Assembly (NCBI GenBank): GCA_947497475.1 | Contig: CANMGS010000001.1 | Coordinates: forward strand, 186,001 to 250,000 | Direction: 5' to 3' | Source of the DNA: an uncultured Amylibacter sp. | Lineage (GTDB): Bacteria > Pseudomonadota > Alphaproteobacteria > Rhodobacterales > Rhodobacteraceae | Length of the DNA stretch: 64,000 nucleotides | Shown: positions 19,204 to 29,893 of the stretch, one piece after another | Layout of the letters: every line of letters starts with the position of its first letter | Numbering within the stretch: position 1 is the first letter of the stretch | Translations under genes and position numbers: made by a program | The notes under the pieces: generated by a model | What the model was told of the DNA's origin: nothing | Database searches by the model: none | What the model saw: only the letters and a program-made list of their open reading frames with translations

Positions 19204-19526
19204 GACAGCCCCTGCAGCAACGCTGGCAAACCTTTGACAGCAATGCATTTCACAGTCTCAGGACGACTTGCAACCTCAACAACAATCTCGGCAGCTTTCA
19301 CCTGATTGCCAGTGCTTGCAGCAGCCGTAACAGCCAAAAGTTCCTGCAAAGATGCATTATCAATCACACAGTCCGTGACAGGTTTCACAGGCACACCCGG
19401 AAACTGCTTGGCCACAATCGGATCAATCGCATCGCGGGCTTTATCACGCGCAACCTCTTCGCCCACCGAACAACCCATCAGGGCCACAGCAGCAACGCTC
19501 AGATATGTTGCGCGTAAGATTTGCAT
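19200..19526 (-). CDS. small lipoprotein inside the sdh operon (first)
   Basis: A 108-residue predicted lipoprotein. The signal peptide [19 protein letters not shown] ends in the lipobox LMGC; the mature helical domain contains two cysteines (TDCVID and VKCIAV) that may form a disulfide. The start codon overlaps the sdhA stop by one base (TAATG). Its place in the operon implies co-expression with complex II; function unknown. Confidence 0.75.
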   Translation of the reverse strand: MQILRATYLSVAAVALMGCSVGEEVARDKARDAIDPIVAKQFPGVPVKPVTDCVIDNASLQELLAVTAAASTGNQVKAAEIVVEVASRPETVKCIAVKGLPALLQGLS

Positions 19527-21352
19527 TAATATACGCGTGCTTTTGGTGCGATTTTCTTCAAGTCGATGCCGCCATCTTCTTGTTTCGTCAATGGATCAAG
19601 GTGAACATCACGGTATGACAATTTAACCTTGTGATCCTTAACGCGCATCAAGCTGTGTTTACGCCAGTTCTTATCATCACGATCTGGGTAATCTTCGTGG
19701 GCATGCGCACCACGGCTTTCTTTACGCGCTTCCGCACCAACGATTGTCGCCAATGCGTTTGGCATCAAGTTTGTCAGCTCTAATGTTTCCATCAGATCAG
19801 AGTTCCAGATCATAGAGCGATCTGTCACTTTCAGATCAGTCATCTTCTTAGCGATGGCTTCCATCTTCACGCAACCTTCGGCCAATGTTTTGTCTGTACG
19901 GAACACCGCTGCATCAGCTTGCATTGTTTTTTGCATCTCAAGACGCAAATCAGCCGTTGTAACCGCACCATCTGCATGACGCAGACCATCAAAGCGTGCC
20001 ATTGATTTCTCAACTGACTTCTCATTGATTGGCTCATTCGGTGTTTTCGGATCAACCACTTCTGCCGCTTTAATCGCAGCCGCACGTCCAAACACAACCA
20101 AATCGATTAAGCTGTTAGAGCCCAAACGGTTCGCACCGTGAACAGACGCACAACCCGCTTCGCCCACAGCCATAAGGCCCGGCAAAATGCGGTCATGATC
20201 TTTTGCAGTTGGATCCAGAACTTCACCCCAATAGTTCGTTGGGATACCGCCCATATTGTAGTGCACCGTCGGCAATACTGGGATCGGCTCTTTGTTCACA
20301 TCTACACCTGCAAAGATTTTTGCAGATTCAGAAATACCTGGCAGACGCTCTGCCAATGTTTCAGGTGGCAAGTGGTTTAGGTGCAAATGGATATGATCCC
20401 CCTCTTCACCCATACCGCGACCTTCGCGAATTTCCATTGTCATACAACGCGATACAACATCACGCGATGCAAGGTCTTTATATGTCGGCGCATAACGTTC
20501 CATGAAACGTTCGCCTTCGGAGTTGGTCAAATAACCACCCTCACCACGTGCACCCTCTGTAATCAAACAACCAGAGCCGTAAATACCAGTTGGATGGAAT
20601 TGAACGAATTCCATATCTTGCAGCGCCAAACCTTGACGCGCAACCATACCGCCGCCGTCACCTGTACATGTGTGTGCAGATGTAGCAGAGAAATATGAAC
20701 GACCATAACCGCCTGTTGCCAATACAACCATTTTCGCATTGAAACGGTGGATCGTACCATCGTCTAGTTTCCAAGCAATGATACCTTGGCAACGACCATC
20801 TTCGGTCATGATCAAATCAGTTGCGAAATACTCAATATAGAATTCCGCATTGTTCTTAAGCGATTGACCATAAAGCGTGTGCAAAATCGCGTGACCCGTA
20901 CGGTCAGCCGCCGCACAAGTACGCTGTACTGATGGACCTTCACCAAATTCAGTTGTGTGACCACCGAACGGGCGTTGGTAAATCTTACCCTCTTCCGTAC
21001 GAGAGAATGGCACACCGTAATGTTCCAACTCATAAACAGCCTTTGGCGCTTCACGCACCAAGTATTCCATAGCGTCCGTATCACCCAACCAGTCAGAACC
21101 CTTCACTGTATCGTAAAGGTGCCACTGCCAGTGGTCATTTGGTGTTGTACCAACATCCATATTTGCAAGGGATGCCGCGATACCACCTTGGGCCGCTACA
21201 GTGTGCGAACGTGTTGGGAAAACTTTCGTGACACAAGCTGTCTTTAGACCTTGTTCTGCCATGCCAAGTGTCGCGCGCAAACCCGCGCCACCCGCACCGA
21301 CAACAACAACGTCATATTCGTGATCGATATATTCGTAAGTAGTCATTTTCAA
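19526..21352 (-). CDS. sdhA: succinate dehydrogenase flavoprotein subunit
   Basis: A 608-residue SdhA. FAD motif [17 protein letters not shown] (residues 14-30), the covalent-flavin histidine in [11 protein letters not shown] (His50), substrate residues in [21 protein letters not shown] and [11 protein letters not shown], and the C-terminal YRDVHLDP. It oxidises succinate to fumarate at the cytoplasmic face of the membrane. It lies 9 bp after sdhD with an AGAATTTG leader; the stop overlaps the first lipoprotein start. Confidence 0.98.
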   Translation of the reverse strand: MKMTTYEYIDHEYDVVVVGAGGAGLRATLGMAEQGLKTACVTKVFPTRSHTVAAQGGIAASLANMDVGTTPNDHWQWHLYDTVKGSDWLGDTDAMEYLVREAPKAVYELEHYGVPFSRTEEGKIYQRPFGGHTTEFGEGPSVQRTCAAADRTGHAILHTLYGQSLKNNAEFYIEYFATDLIMTEDGRCQGIIAWKLDDGTIHRFNAKMVVLATGGYGRSYFSATSAHTCTGDGGGMVARQGLALQDMEFVQFHPTGIYGSGCLITEGARGEGGYLTNSEGERFMERYAPTYKDLASRDVVSRCMTMEIREGRGMGEEGDHIHLHLNHLPPETLAERLPGISESAKIFAGVDVNKEPIPVLPTVHYNMGGIPTNYWGEVLDPTAKDHDRILPGLMAVGEAGCASVHGANRLGSNSLIDLVVFGRAAAIKAAEVVDPKTPNEPINEKSVEKSMARFDGLRHADGAVTTADLRLEMQKTMQADAAVFRTDKTLAEGCVKMEAIAKKMTDLKVTDRSMIWNSDLMETLELTNLMPNALATIVGAEARKESRGAHAHEDYPDRDDKNWRKHSLMRVKDHKVKLSYRDVHLDPLTKQEDGGIDLKKIAPKARVY

Positions 21353-21361
21353 ATTCTCCGA

Positions 21362-21742
21362 TCAGGCGCCAAAGGCCATTTTGGCAACCGCAAAAGCGCC
21401 CGCGAACCCTATGCCCCAGCATAGAAGTTTTGTTGAAACCAGTAGAACCACTAACGTAGCTTTACCGTGTACATAATCCACGATCACCTCTTGCAAGCCA
21501 CCTGCAAGGTGGATGAAGCTGATCATGATAAATAGAATAGTTGTAATTGCAGTGAATGGGCTTTGAAACGCTGCCAAAACCTCAGCATGTGTACCACCAA
21601 TCAACGGGGCAACTTTCCACAAGAAACACAACATCAAAGGGATCAAGGCAACGGACGTTACACGGCTGATCCACCAATCATGTGAACCTTCTTTTGCGGA
21701 ACCCAGACCGATCACACGGCCCATATCTGTTTTATAACTCAT
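21362..21742 (-). CDS. sdhD: succinate dehydrogenase membrane anchor
   Basis: A 126-residue protein with three hydrophobic segments (about 28-47, 58-83 and 96-122). The SFIHLAGGLQEVIVDYVHG stretch is typical of SdhD in alphaproteobacteria. Together with SdhC it binds haem b and ubiquinone. It sits between sdhC and sdhA on the same strand. Confidence 0.93.
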   Translation of the reverse strand: MSYKTDMGRVIGLGSAKEGSHDWWISRVTSVALIPLMLCFLWKVAPLIGGTHAEVLAAFQSPFTAITTILFIMISFIHLAGGLQEVIVDYVHGKATLVVLLVSTKLLCWGIGFAGAFAVAKMAFGA

Positions 21743-21754
21743 AACGCCGCTCCC

Positions 21755-22147
21755 CTAGCCTGCTGCCAAGCACATGATGCTTGCCGCTGTTAATACAAAG
21801 CTTAGCACAACAATGGCCCAGCCCCAGAAATCCACAGACTTCAATTCATAGCCTTTACCAAAGTCCATAACGATGTGGCGAATACCGCCCAAGAAATGGA
21901 ACCAAAGCGCCCAAAGGGATCCGAACATGATCAGAAGGCCTAACCAAGAGGTCAGCAAACCGTTCACAAAGTCAAAGTACCCCGCACTTGTCGATGCAGC
22001 CAGCAACCACCACACAATTAAAACAGCCGCAAGTGCCAGACCGACACCTGTGATGCGGTTTACAATTGAAGTGACCATGTTGATTTGACGGCGGTAAATG
22101 CTGATATGGGGTGAGAGCGGGCGATTGCCCCGGTTCACGTCGGCCAT
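21755..22147 (-). CDS. sdhC: succinate dehydrogenase cytochrome b556 subunit
   Basis: A 130-residue protein. It begins with the family signature RPLSPHISIYRRQINMVTSI, has three transmembrane segments, and carries the haem-ligand histidine in HFLGGIRHIVMD. It is the first gene of the sdh operon; the 240 bp upstream are shared with the divergent phzF-like gene and should hold both promoters. Confidence 0.96.
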   Translation of the reverse strand: MADVNRGNRPLSPHISIYRRQINMVTSIVNRITGVGLALAAVLIVWWLLAASTSAGYFDFVNGLLTSWLGLLIMFGSLWALWFHFLGGIRHIVMDFGKGYELKSVDFWGWAIVVLSFVLTAASIMCLAAG

Positions 22148-22387
22148 TTTTGATTTCCCTTATTGTTGGCTTTTATAGCTGGTATTCATTTATACTATAT
22201 ATCCAGAGAGTCACGAGCGAACACGTCAAAATTTTGCCGATTTAGCACAATAAAACGCCGCAGTTGGTTAGTTTTTTTCCTATAATCACATTTTTGAATA
22301 GAAAAGCGCACAAAAAGTCATGACGCATACAATAGACATTTCACCCTGAAACCGTTTTATTTTTCGATAAACATTCTGGAGACACCA

Positions 22388-23218
22388 ATGGAAATTCAAC
22401 GCATCTCAGCTTTTTCACACGGCAATATCGGCGGCAATCCAGCGGGCGTTGTTATTTGCGATGAACTTCCTTCTACAGAAATCATGCAAGCAAGTGCTGC
22501 AGAGGTTGGCTATTCAGAAACCGTTTTTGCGATGCCAAAAGATGGGGCATGGCGCGCGCGTTACTTTTCCCCAGAATCCGAGGTGCCGTTTTGCGGTCAC
22601 GCGACCATCGCATTGGGGGCGGCCCTTGCCCAAGCTTATGGGGATGGCACGTATAACCTTACCTTAAATGACGCCAATATAAGTGTCCGTGGTGCGGCCC
22701 AAGACGATCTATATAGTGCCGCCTTAGTATCACCGCCCACACATAGCAAAGCTTTGTCGGATGACGAGATTACAGCCACCCTTGCCTTGCTTGGATATAC
22801 CGCAGACCAGCTTGACCTTCGTATTCCCCCTGCCCGCGCCCATGGTGGGGCTGATCATTATGTGCTGGCTCTGAAAAACCGCAAAGATTTGGCTGCATTG
22901 AATTACGATTTGGATGAGGGTCGAACATTCATGAATGAACGTAGCATTGTTACAATCATGGTGGTCCATATCGAAGCTGATCAAGTATTTCACAGCCGCA
23001 ATGCTTTTGCCAGCGGCGGTGTTTTTGAAGACCCTGCAACAGGGGCCGCGACTGCAGCGTTTTCGGGATATCTGCGTGACATAGGCTGGCCCCATCAGGG
23101 TAAAATTCAAATCACCCAAGGTGAAGACATGGGATTGCCATCGGATATTACGGCTGAGTTTTCAGATGAGGTGGGTAGCCCGATTACGGTGTCTGGGACG
23201 GCTCGAAATATGGTTTGA
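22388..23218 (+). CDS. PhzF-family isomerase
   Basis: A 276-residue PhzF/diaminopimelate-epimerase-fold protein. Hallmarks: GNPAGVV near the start, the catalytic Glu in GYSETVF, RYFSPESEVPFCGHATIALG, and FEDPATGAATAAFSGYL near the end. PhzF members isomerise small acids, but the substrate of this one is unknown and there is no phenazine cluster here. CTGGAG precedes the ATG. It is divergent from sdhC. Confidence 0.9.
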   Translation: MEIQRISAFSHGNIGGNPAGVVICDELPSTEIMQASAAEVGYSETVFAMPKDGAWRARYFSPESEVPFCGHATIALGAALAQAYGDGTYNLTLNDANISVRGAAQDDLYSAALVSPPTHSKALSDDEITATLALLGYTADQLDLRIPPARAHGGADHYVLALKNRKDLAALNYDLDEGRTFMNERSIVTIMVVHIEADQVFHSRNAFASGGVFEDPATGAATAAFSGYLRDIGWPHQGKIQITQGEDMGLPSDITAEFSDEVGSPITVSGTARNMV

Positions 23219-23545
23219 AAACTGATTTTCTGGAGGTGTCCCAGTTGGGACATCATATCAACTCGTTGAAATAAAATATTATTAATCTAACTTAGACATA
23301 GGATGGCTTCAGCCGAACTCTTCAAGGAACGTTTGCGTCGATTTCGATATTAAACCCAAACTAGATAGTAGAAATTTATATTTTCTCTAATGCTTAATAA
23401 TGTCCTTTTCCCGAGATGGTCTTTTTTACATGCTTTAGTATTCTCGGAAACTTGATTTGCCTATCTATAGAGCGCAGCCTATCGTATACATTAGTTAAAT
23501 CTCATATATGTTTATGTAGATTATAAACTCTGGGGGGAGTAAATA
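23219..23545. other. 327-bp AT-rich intergenic region before the autotransporter
   Basis: No gene is visible. TGTCCCA-GT-TGGGACA (23237-23252) is a 7-bp hairpin 18 nt after the phzF-like stop and could be a weak terminator or an operator. The remainder is AT-rich leader and must hold the autotransporter promoter. Confidence 0.6.
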
Positions 23546-25591
23546 GTGCGGCAGATAATCATCGGGGTCTTTACCCGTATAAAATTAAGTGCGGCTTTAA
23601 CATTAAAAGTAATTCGTAAAACAAAGGCGGTGAATTCCCCTAAGTGCTATTTTGCAAAGTCATCATGCCAGAAGACACTTATCACTTCCACCGCGCTATT
23701 ATCTTGCATGGTATTTATTGCATTGCCCCAAAACGCGCAGGCGCAGAGCTTTACTGTTCCTGAAAACGGCACCTTGATCGGCAATCAAAGCTTGGGACCA
23801 GGTGATACAGGCACGATTGAAAGCGGCGGTTTATTACAAAATAACGGTACATCTATTAGCATCGCTGGCGGCGGAGCTTCTACAGTTATCAATAACGGGT
23901 CTATTGCCTCAACAACTGCTCGAGGGGTGGATATAGGTAACGGCCCAGGCTCAACCGTTATCAATAATGGCACCATTACCACCAATACTTCTGAGGCTAT
24001 TCTTGCAGATAGCCTTCAATCTGGTTTTACCATTGTTAATACAGGCACTCTTATTACCACTGGTGGGAGTAGTGAAACATTTGATTTAGGTGGAGACTCG
24101 TCTACTTTTGACAATAGCGGGGCAGTTATTAACAATGGTAACAGTCCCAATTCCTCGGCTGTCCGCTTTAGGGGCGATAACAATACTGGCGTCAATAGCG
24201 GCACTATTTCTTCTACAGGTAATAACGGAACAGGCCTTTCTTTTAGTGGCGGGGATAATAACACTTTCGCAAATACGGGAACGATCACTGCTTCGGGCGT
24301 AGACGGCGTTGCTGTTAATTTTTTCGGTTCTACAACAAATACTTTCACCAATAACGGTATAATTTCCGCAACAGGTGGGGCCACACAGGCCATCGTCGGT
24401 GGAACAGGTGATCAAACACTTAATCTTGGCGCGGGTTCACAGATTATCGGTGCCATTGATCTGGGAGATGGTACAGATACTGTCAATATTCTGGGTAACG
24501 GCCCTTCGAGTGTGCTGACGTTTACGAATACCGAAAACATTAACCTTGCGGGCAATGTTTCTGGGGTGGTTATCGGCGATACGGCGAGCATTGTAGATTC
24601 AACAGGGCAGGCTTTTTTGGCACAAACCGTTAGCACAGTGAATACAGCTATCCACAACACAATTCATAACCGTGTTAATGCGAACTTTGAAACGGCACCT
24701 CAAACAGTTTCATCGAATACTGTAAGCAGCAAAAATGACAAAAATACAAGTTCAGCATCATTCTTTGGTAATAACAGATCAGGTACATGGGCTGGTGTTT
24801 TTGGCTCGGCATTGGAACGGGACGGCGAAGGTGCAATATTATCATATAAGCAAAATTATTATGGCTTGATCGGCGGATATGAACGGGACACGGATTTCGG
24901 CCAACTTGGTTTTGTAGGTGGGTTTAGTTCCAGCGCAATTGAAACAAATGTTCAATCCATTGATACAGATGTTCTCAGCTTTTTCGGCGGGGTCTATGGT
25001 CAGTTTCCTGTAGGGGCTGCTACGATTAGCTCAAGTCTTATTGGCGGGTATGAGAGTTATGATAATGATCGTACCGTGACAAATAATTTGGGTGCGACTG
25101 AAACCGCAAGTTCTGATTTCAACAACATTTTTATCAGTGCGTCTCTTGGTGCTAGTGCAGCCTATAAGCTTAATCAGAATTTTGAATTGCGCCCTTCTGG
25201 TGCGCTGACCTACACGGCTTCATTTTTTGATAATTATACCGAAAGTGGCACAACCTCTTCAAACCTCTCTATTGATAGCCGTACAGTGCAGACTCTAAAC
25301 ATTCGTGCCCAGATGGCTGGTGCGTTTATTTACGATAATACAGAACTGGAACTTCGCACCGGATTTGACGGACGTTTTAGTAATGATGGTGACATTGGCG
25401 CATCATTGGCCGGAACTAATTTTCAATTTGCGGCAAGCGATGATGATAGTGTTGAAGGCGGCTTTGTTGGAATTGGCTTAAAAATAGATAGAGGCAATGG
25501 TTTTACCTTTGTAGCGGATACCGAATATCGCAAGGCCAGTGGCGGCGAGGATCAATTTTCTGGCCGATTAATTGCGTCGTATAGTTTCTAA
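23546..25591 (+). CDS. autotransporter (type Va) with beta-helix passenger
   Basis: A 681-residue outer-membrane autotransporter. It starts at GTG 23546, 7 nt after a GGGGGGAG ribosome site. The signal peptide is unusually long (about 66 residues, ending PQNAQA). The passenger (about 70-380) is built of repeats of the form V-I-N-N-G-x-I, alternating with Gly/Asn/Ser/Thr runs, a right-handed beta-helix pattern. The C-terminal 260 residues (from about SGTWAGVFGSALERDGEG) form the 12-strand beta-barrel ending in the terminal aromatic motif SYSF. A role in adhesion or surface attachment is likely; no protease or lipase motif is seen. Confidence 0.88.
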   Translation: MRQIIIGVFTRIKLSAALTLKVIRKTKAVNSPKCYFAKSSCQKTLITSTALLSCMVFIALPQNAQAQSFTVPENGTLIGNQSLGPGDTGTIESGGLLQNNGTSISIAGGGASTVINNGSIASTTARGVDIGNGPGSTVINNGTITTNTSEAILADSLQSGFTIVNTGTLITTGGSSETFDLGGDSSTFDNSGAVINNGNSPNSSAVRFRGDNNTGVNSGTISSTGNNGTGLSFSGGDNNTFANTGTITASGVDGVAVNFFGSTTNTFTNNGIISATGGATQAIVGGTGDQTLNLGAGSQIIGAIDLGDGTDTVNILGNGPSSVLTFTNTENINLAGNVSGVVIGDTASIVDSTGQAFLAQTVSTVNTAIHNTIHNRVNANFETAPQTVSSNTVSSKNDKNTSSASFFGNNRSGTWAGVFGSALERDGEGAILSYKQNYYGLIGGYERDTDFGQLGFVGGFSSSAIETNVQSIDTDVLSFFGGVYGQFPVGAATISSSLIGGYESYDNDRTVTNNLGATETASSDFNNIFISASLGASAAYKLNQNFELRPSGALTYTASFFDNYTESGTTSSNLSIDSRTVQTLNIRAQMAGAFIYDNTELELRTGFDGRFSNDGDIGASLAGTNFQFAASDDDSVEGGFVGIGLKIDRGNGFTFVADTEYRKASGGEDQFSGRLIASYSF

Positions 25592-25747
25592 ACGATGATT
25601 AGGCTAAGTTAGTTTCATTTTTATGGTTGCGCTAATTGATCGAGGCCGATTTTGTGAAGAACTCTCTCTTAGTTCGCCAAAACGAATGCCTGCTTTTATC
25701 CGTCATAACTGACATTAGACAGTCCACTAAAATAAATTACAGAATTA

Positions 25748-26467
25748 TTACTTTTTAGATTTACTACGGGCTATCAGCTTTTGCACCAACGGGCCAATAT
25801 CGTTGACGACTTTCACAACGCCCCTGGAATTTGGGTGGATCCGATCCAAGAGCATGAAACGATAATTTATGCGGGTTTGTTCCTGATCCTTATACAAAGT
25901 AGCGAAAAAGTTTGGGTACAATAAAATATCGAATTCTTTGGCTAAATCAGGATAGATTCTGTTAAAAGAAGCCTCAAATTCTGCTGGGTATTTCTTGTTT
26001 GCCTTCACCCCAACAAGCAGGACTGGAATGTTGCGGCTCTTTGCAATTTTGATCATGCGACTAAGATTATTACGTATGATACTTGGCTCAACTTTGCGCA
26101 GCATATCATTACCACCAAGCTCAATAATAAGGGCATCTATATTTGGTGTAAGCGCCCCTTGGATACGCGTAAGCCCGCCTGTGGTTGTGCGCCCCGATCG
26201 ACCTTCATTAATCAGCAATACATCCTCGCCCCGCTCTGTCAGCCAATTTTGAAGGACAGGGACAAATCCTTTCTGTTTCCGTAAACCGAACCCTTTTGTC
26301 AGGCTATCCCCTAAGACAGCGACAACAGTTGTTTCTGCAAAAGAAATTGCAGGCGCTGAAAGGGCTATGGCTACTATTAATAAGGACTTTACTGCTTTTT
26401 TTCTGAGCCGAGTAAGAACTGGGTAATAATGATGCTTTGATTTTTGCTTTTGTGCAACGAACGCCAT
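25748..26467 (-). CDS. arylesterase / SGNH-family lipase (TesA-like)
   Basis: A 239-residue exported hydrolase. After a signal anchor (about residues 28-44, cleaved at SFA), block I is VVAVLGDSLTKGFGL (nucleophile Ser), block III is IELGGNDML (Gly/Asn) and block V is DRIHPNSRG (catalytic Asp/His). This is the TesA/GDSL arylesterase type, a periplasmic esterase/thioesterase. The basic N-terminus before the hydrophobic core is longer than usual, so the start may be an internal one. Confidence 0.87.
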   Translation of the reverse strand: MAFVAQKQKSKHHYYPVLTRLRKKAVKSLLIVAIALSAPAISFAETTVVAVLGDSLTKGFGLRKQKGFVPVLQNWLTERGEDVLLINEGRSGRTTTGGLTRIQGALTPNIDALIIELGGNDMLRKVEPSIIRNNLSRMIKIAKSRNIPVLLVGVKANKKYPAEFEASFNRIYPDLAKEFDILLYPNFFATLYKDQEQTRINYRFMLLDRIHPNSRGVVKVVNDIGPLVQKLIARSKSKK

Positions 26468-26783
26468 CCGTAAATACCTGTTGTTTCTAATAGTAGTGGG
26501 TCAGCAAAACACTTAGCGTTAAGCACGCATTCGGCAAGCTTATGTCATTCGCCCTATTCGTTAAATTTACTGGACCTCCACTAAACGCATAGCTTAGCCC
26601 ACCATTAATCAATTAAATCAATAAAGATGTGTGTTTATATGTGGCTCTCGTGGACTGAATCTGACCCTATGCTTGTCTAAAAAGATTAGATATTCATCAT
26701 TTTTATTGTGAACCATTGAAACCCTAGTGCGTTAAATGGGTTGTATATTTTCATAGGTTTTCAGTCATTATGACTGTCTGCTT
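26468..26783. other. 316-bp intergenic region with the left direct repeat
   Basis: No gene is visible. It holds the left copy of a 22-bp direct repeat (26547-26568) and AT-rich sequence leading to the 3' end of the lipoprotein gene. Confidence 0.6.
26547..26568. repeat. 22-bp direct repeat, left copy
   Basis: The shared core CCCTATTCGTTAAATTT is preceded by ATTCG here and by ATTCA in the right copy (27369-27390): 21 of 22 bases identical. The two copies enclose the AT-rich lipoprotein gene. Confidence 0.75.
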
Positions 26784-27251
26784 TTAGTATGAAATATTGC
26801 CAGTGCGAACTGACTTTTTAGAAAAATCTAGGCTTATTTGCGTCAACTCTGAAGGAACAGAGCCATTCAATGGCCTACAATGTCCTTGCTCATTCCTAAA
26901 ATCCACATTCGGCTTCACCTTTTTAAAAAATGATAAATCCGATATTATTGGTTTTTTATTGAACACAAGGCTGGCTGATTTTAACAGCGTTTTATATGAA
27001 GTTGTATAATAAGACATATACGGTGGTAGCGTCCACAAACCACATATTAAGTCAGCACTATTCTCCTTAATGCTGAATATCCCGACTTTCATATCCCCGA
27101 TTGCTGCATTTGTTACATGGACATTAACATCGTATAATATTAGGTTTTGCGGCACTTCAGATATTACAGTATTTTTCGAAATCACAGTGCTATTGCAAGC
27201 GCTCGTAATTAATAGAAAAATAATTGCAGTAAAGTTTTGCATTGAAATCAT
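26784..27251 (-). CDS. AT-rich hypothetical lipoprotein, likely acquired
   Basis: A 155-residue predicted lipoprotein: MISMQNFTAIIFLLITSAC has a lipobox-like ITSAC. The remainder has no motif I recognise. Codon use is strongly AT-ending, clearly unlike the neighbours. The gene is isolated and flanked by a 22-bp direct repeat, which suggests arrival as a small insert. ATG 27242 is an alternative start. Confidence 0.65.
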   Translation of the reverse strand: MISMQNFTAIIFLLITSACNSTVISKNTVISEVPQNLILYDVNVHVTNAAIGDMKVGIFSIKENSADLICGLWTLPPYMSYYTTSYKTLLKSASLVFNKKPIISDLSFFKKVKPNVDFRNEQGHCRPLNGSVPSELTQISLDFSKKSVRTGNISY

Positions 27252-27368
27252 TATATTTATTCTTTCTCAGAAACTTATTAAAAAAATACTCACTAGCCGT
27301 CTTTTACACACTAAACGTTACTACTTCTCAGACTGAAACCCAATTTCCGCTTTGCTCCTATAACAGAT

Positions 27369-27390
27369 ATTCACCCTATTCGTTAAATTT
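27369..27390. repeat. 22-bp direct repeat, right copy
   Basis: It matches the copy at 26547-26568 with one difference; the copies are 822 bp apart and border the lipoprotein gene and its upstream region. Confidence 0.75.
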
Positions 27391-27408
27391 GGAATACCCC
27401 TATAAAGC

Positions 27409-27432
27409 AAAAAACGAGCGTTACTGCTCGCT
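27409..27432 (-). terminator. terminator of the nnrU-DUF1737 unit
   Basis: GCGAGC-AGTAAC-GCTCGT on the minus strand (last pair G-U) sits directly after the DUF1737 stop and is followed by six T residues. Confidence 0.82.
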
Positions 27433-27636
27433 TCACAACCCACCCAACTTTAGATCACGCGAATATTCGAAATCCGCTTCCTTCGTCACCGCCTGTGCCA
27501 CACGCATCACGCCGCGTTTGGCGTCAAAGGCATAGGATGGGCTTCCGTGCAGTTCCCAGCCTTCGGATAAGGCTTTGGTCACACGGTGGCAGAATTCTGA
27601 TGTGTCGTCTTCGGTTATACAGCGGTAAGCTTTCAT
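27433..27636 (-). CDS. DUF1737-type small protein
   Basis: A 67-residue protein beginning MKAYRCITEDDTSEFCHRVT, with the W-E-L-H-G-S-P core typical of DUF1737. Function unknown. An upstream in-frame extension exists, but AGGAAA 7 nt before ATG 27636 and the 4-nt ATGA overlap with the nnrU stop fix this start and indicate translational coupling. GSPSYAFDAKRGVMRVAQA is the conserved second half. Confidence 0.8.
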   Translation of the reverse strand: MKAYRCITEDDTSEFCHRVTKALSEGWELHGSPSYAFDAKRGVMRVAQAVTKEADFEYSRDLKLGGL

Positions 27637-28211
27637 GCGTAATTTCCTAAGAATGGATTGTATCCTAAAGTCACATGAATAGCGGCAATCACCGTAAATA
27701 CAACGGCTGAAATAACCAGCAATTTCACATCCCCAGAAATTGGCCCAGTTGCGGGACGCACCCAAGCGCCTTCGCGTTTGTTAATCAGGACCATCGATGC
27801 AACAGCCCACAAACCCAGTCCACCGAACAAGATCAAGGATGCAATATCCCCATTCACCAACAAATGCGCAGTTGCCCAAATAGCGACGCCCGTTAGCATC
27901 GGATGACGCAACCATGTCCGCATCCGTCCTTTTGATGATCCCATGCCAAGGCAAATTACAGCCGCAATCATCAACAGGTTGTTCAAATGCCCTGCCCCAG
28001 CGAATGGCGTGTAAACAGGGGTTACATCTGAGCCGCGATATCCAATCACCATCAAGATGACCGATAAAACCACCGCCCCTGCGATAATACCGCGTGCAGG
28101 GCCTTTGCCAAAACGTTCGTCCATTCCATCACGCAAGCTGGGCACCAACAGTTTCACCCAATGTGCATCGATCCAAAGAAAGACACCCAAAAGCAGCAAA
28201 ACTGTATACAT
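27633..28211 (-). CDS. nnrU: NnrU-family membrane protein
   Basis: A 192-residue inner-membrane protein with five to six hydrophobic segments. The RTWLRHPMLTGVAIWATAHLLVNGD stretch is the NnrU/MddA-like signature (methyltransferase-like membrane fold). Named from denitrification clusters, but many Rhodobacterales carry it without nir/nor genes and its role is open. It is transcribed with the downstream DUF1737 gene. Confidence 0.85.
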   Translation of the reverse strand: MYTVLLLLGVFLWIDAHWVKLLVPSLRDGMDERFGKGPARGIIAGAVVLSVILMVIGYRGSDVTPVYTPFAGAGHLNNLLMIAAVICLGMGSSKGRMRTWLRHPMLTGVAIWATAHLLVNGDIASLILFGGLGLWAVASMVLINKREGAWVRPATGPISGDVKLLVISAVVFTVIAAIHVTLGYNPFLGNYA

Positions 28212-28370
28212 GATTATATCCTTATAACGGTTGGTTGGTGCCCTAATACCACTCTATCGACATCTATATTGCAACAGACATAACGCCGCTGCGCACGTAT
28301 GATTAATAAGATTTTACCAATTTTGGCGAAATCATTGAAACCAATCAGAACACCATCAGAAAGGTTTCAA

Positions 28371-28688
28371 ATGCCAACTTATATGCAACGCATGATGTTC
28401 GCGCTGTCCTTTGGATTGCTCAGCGTGATCTTTATTGTCAGTACAGCTTACGCCAATCAAACATCCTGTGCCAAACGCGGTGACGTGATTGCCGAATTGA
28501 ACAACCGATATGGGGAAAGTCCGCAAAGCACAGGTCTTATGCCCAATGGCCATATGTTAGAAACTTTTGCACATCAGCAAACGGGAACATGGACGATTCT
28601 TATCACCACGCCAGAGGGAACAAGTTGTATGATCGCATCAGGCAGTGCCTATGAAAGTCTCAAAAAGCCATCTGGGCATGGCGTATAA
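28371..28688 (+). CDS. exported hypothetical protein
   Basis: A 105-residue protein with a clear Sec signal peptide (MPTYMQRMMFALSFGLLSVI... cleaved after AYA). The mature part has two cysteines (SCAKRGD and TSCMIASG) that could pair. An in-frame extension reaches 28299, but AAAGG 7 nt before ATG 28371 and the signal peptide choose this start. Function unknown; such short proteins with an ETFAHQQTGTWTILITTPEG core recur in Rhodobacterales by my recollection. Confidence 0.7.
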   Translation: MPTYMQRMMFALSFGLLSVIFIVSTAYANQTSCAKRGDVIAELNNRYGESPQSTGLMPNGHMLETFAHQQTGTWTILITTPEGTSCMIASGSAYESLKKPSGHGV

Positions 28689-28782
28689 ACCAGCAAAACG
28701 TCGCGTTTGGGCTAAATTCCCCCGAATGTGACTTGCTCTTTCCGCGTATAGGCGGTACCCAGCCTCCGACGAAAACTCATAG

Positions 28783-29760
<978 letters not shown>

Positions 29761-29782
29761 GTTAAATAAACCTTAAGAATTT

Positions 29783-29814
29783 AAACGCGGTACATGAGTG
29801 CCGCGTTTTTATTT
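29783..29814 (+). terminator. terminator of mdh
   Basis: An 11-bp stem (AAACGCGGTAC with GTGCCGCGTTT, one G-U pair) around the tetraloop ATGA begins 23 nt after the mdh stop and runs into a T-rich tract. Confidence 0.9.
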
Positions 29815-29893
29815 TCAGGCCGAATCTGACTGTTTATCATTAAATTTAGGGTATTTTAGCTAAATTAAGCGACATATTGTTATAAACCCAATA

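Noticed and set aside
24016-24393. Long open frames on the minus strand inside the autotransporter passenger
   Set aside because: They are Pro/Leu/Val-rich shadows of the Asn/Gly repeat coding strand, with no ribosome site; the plus-strand gene has a complete signal peptide and barrel.
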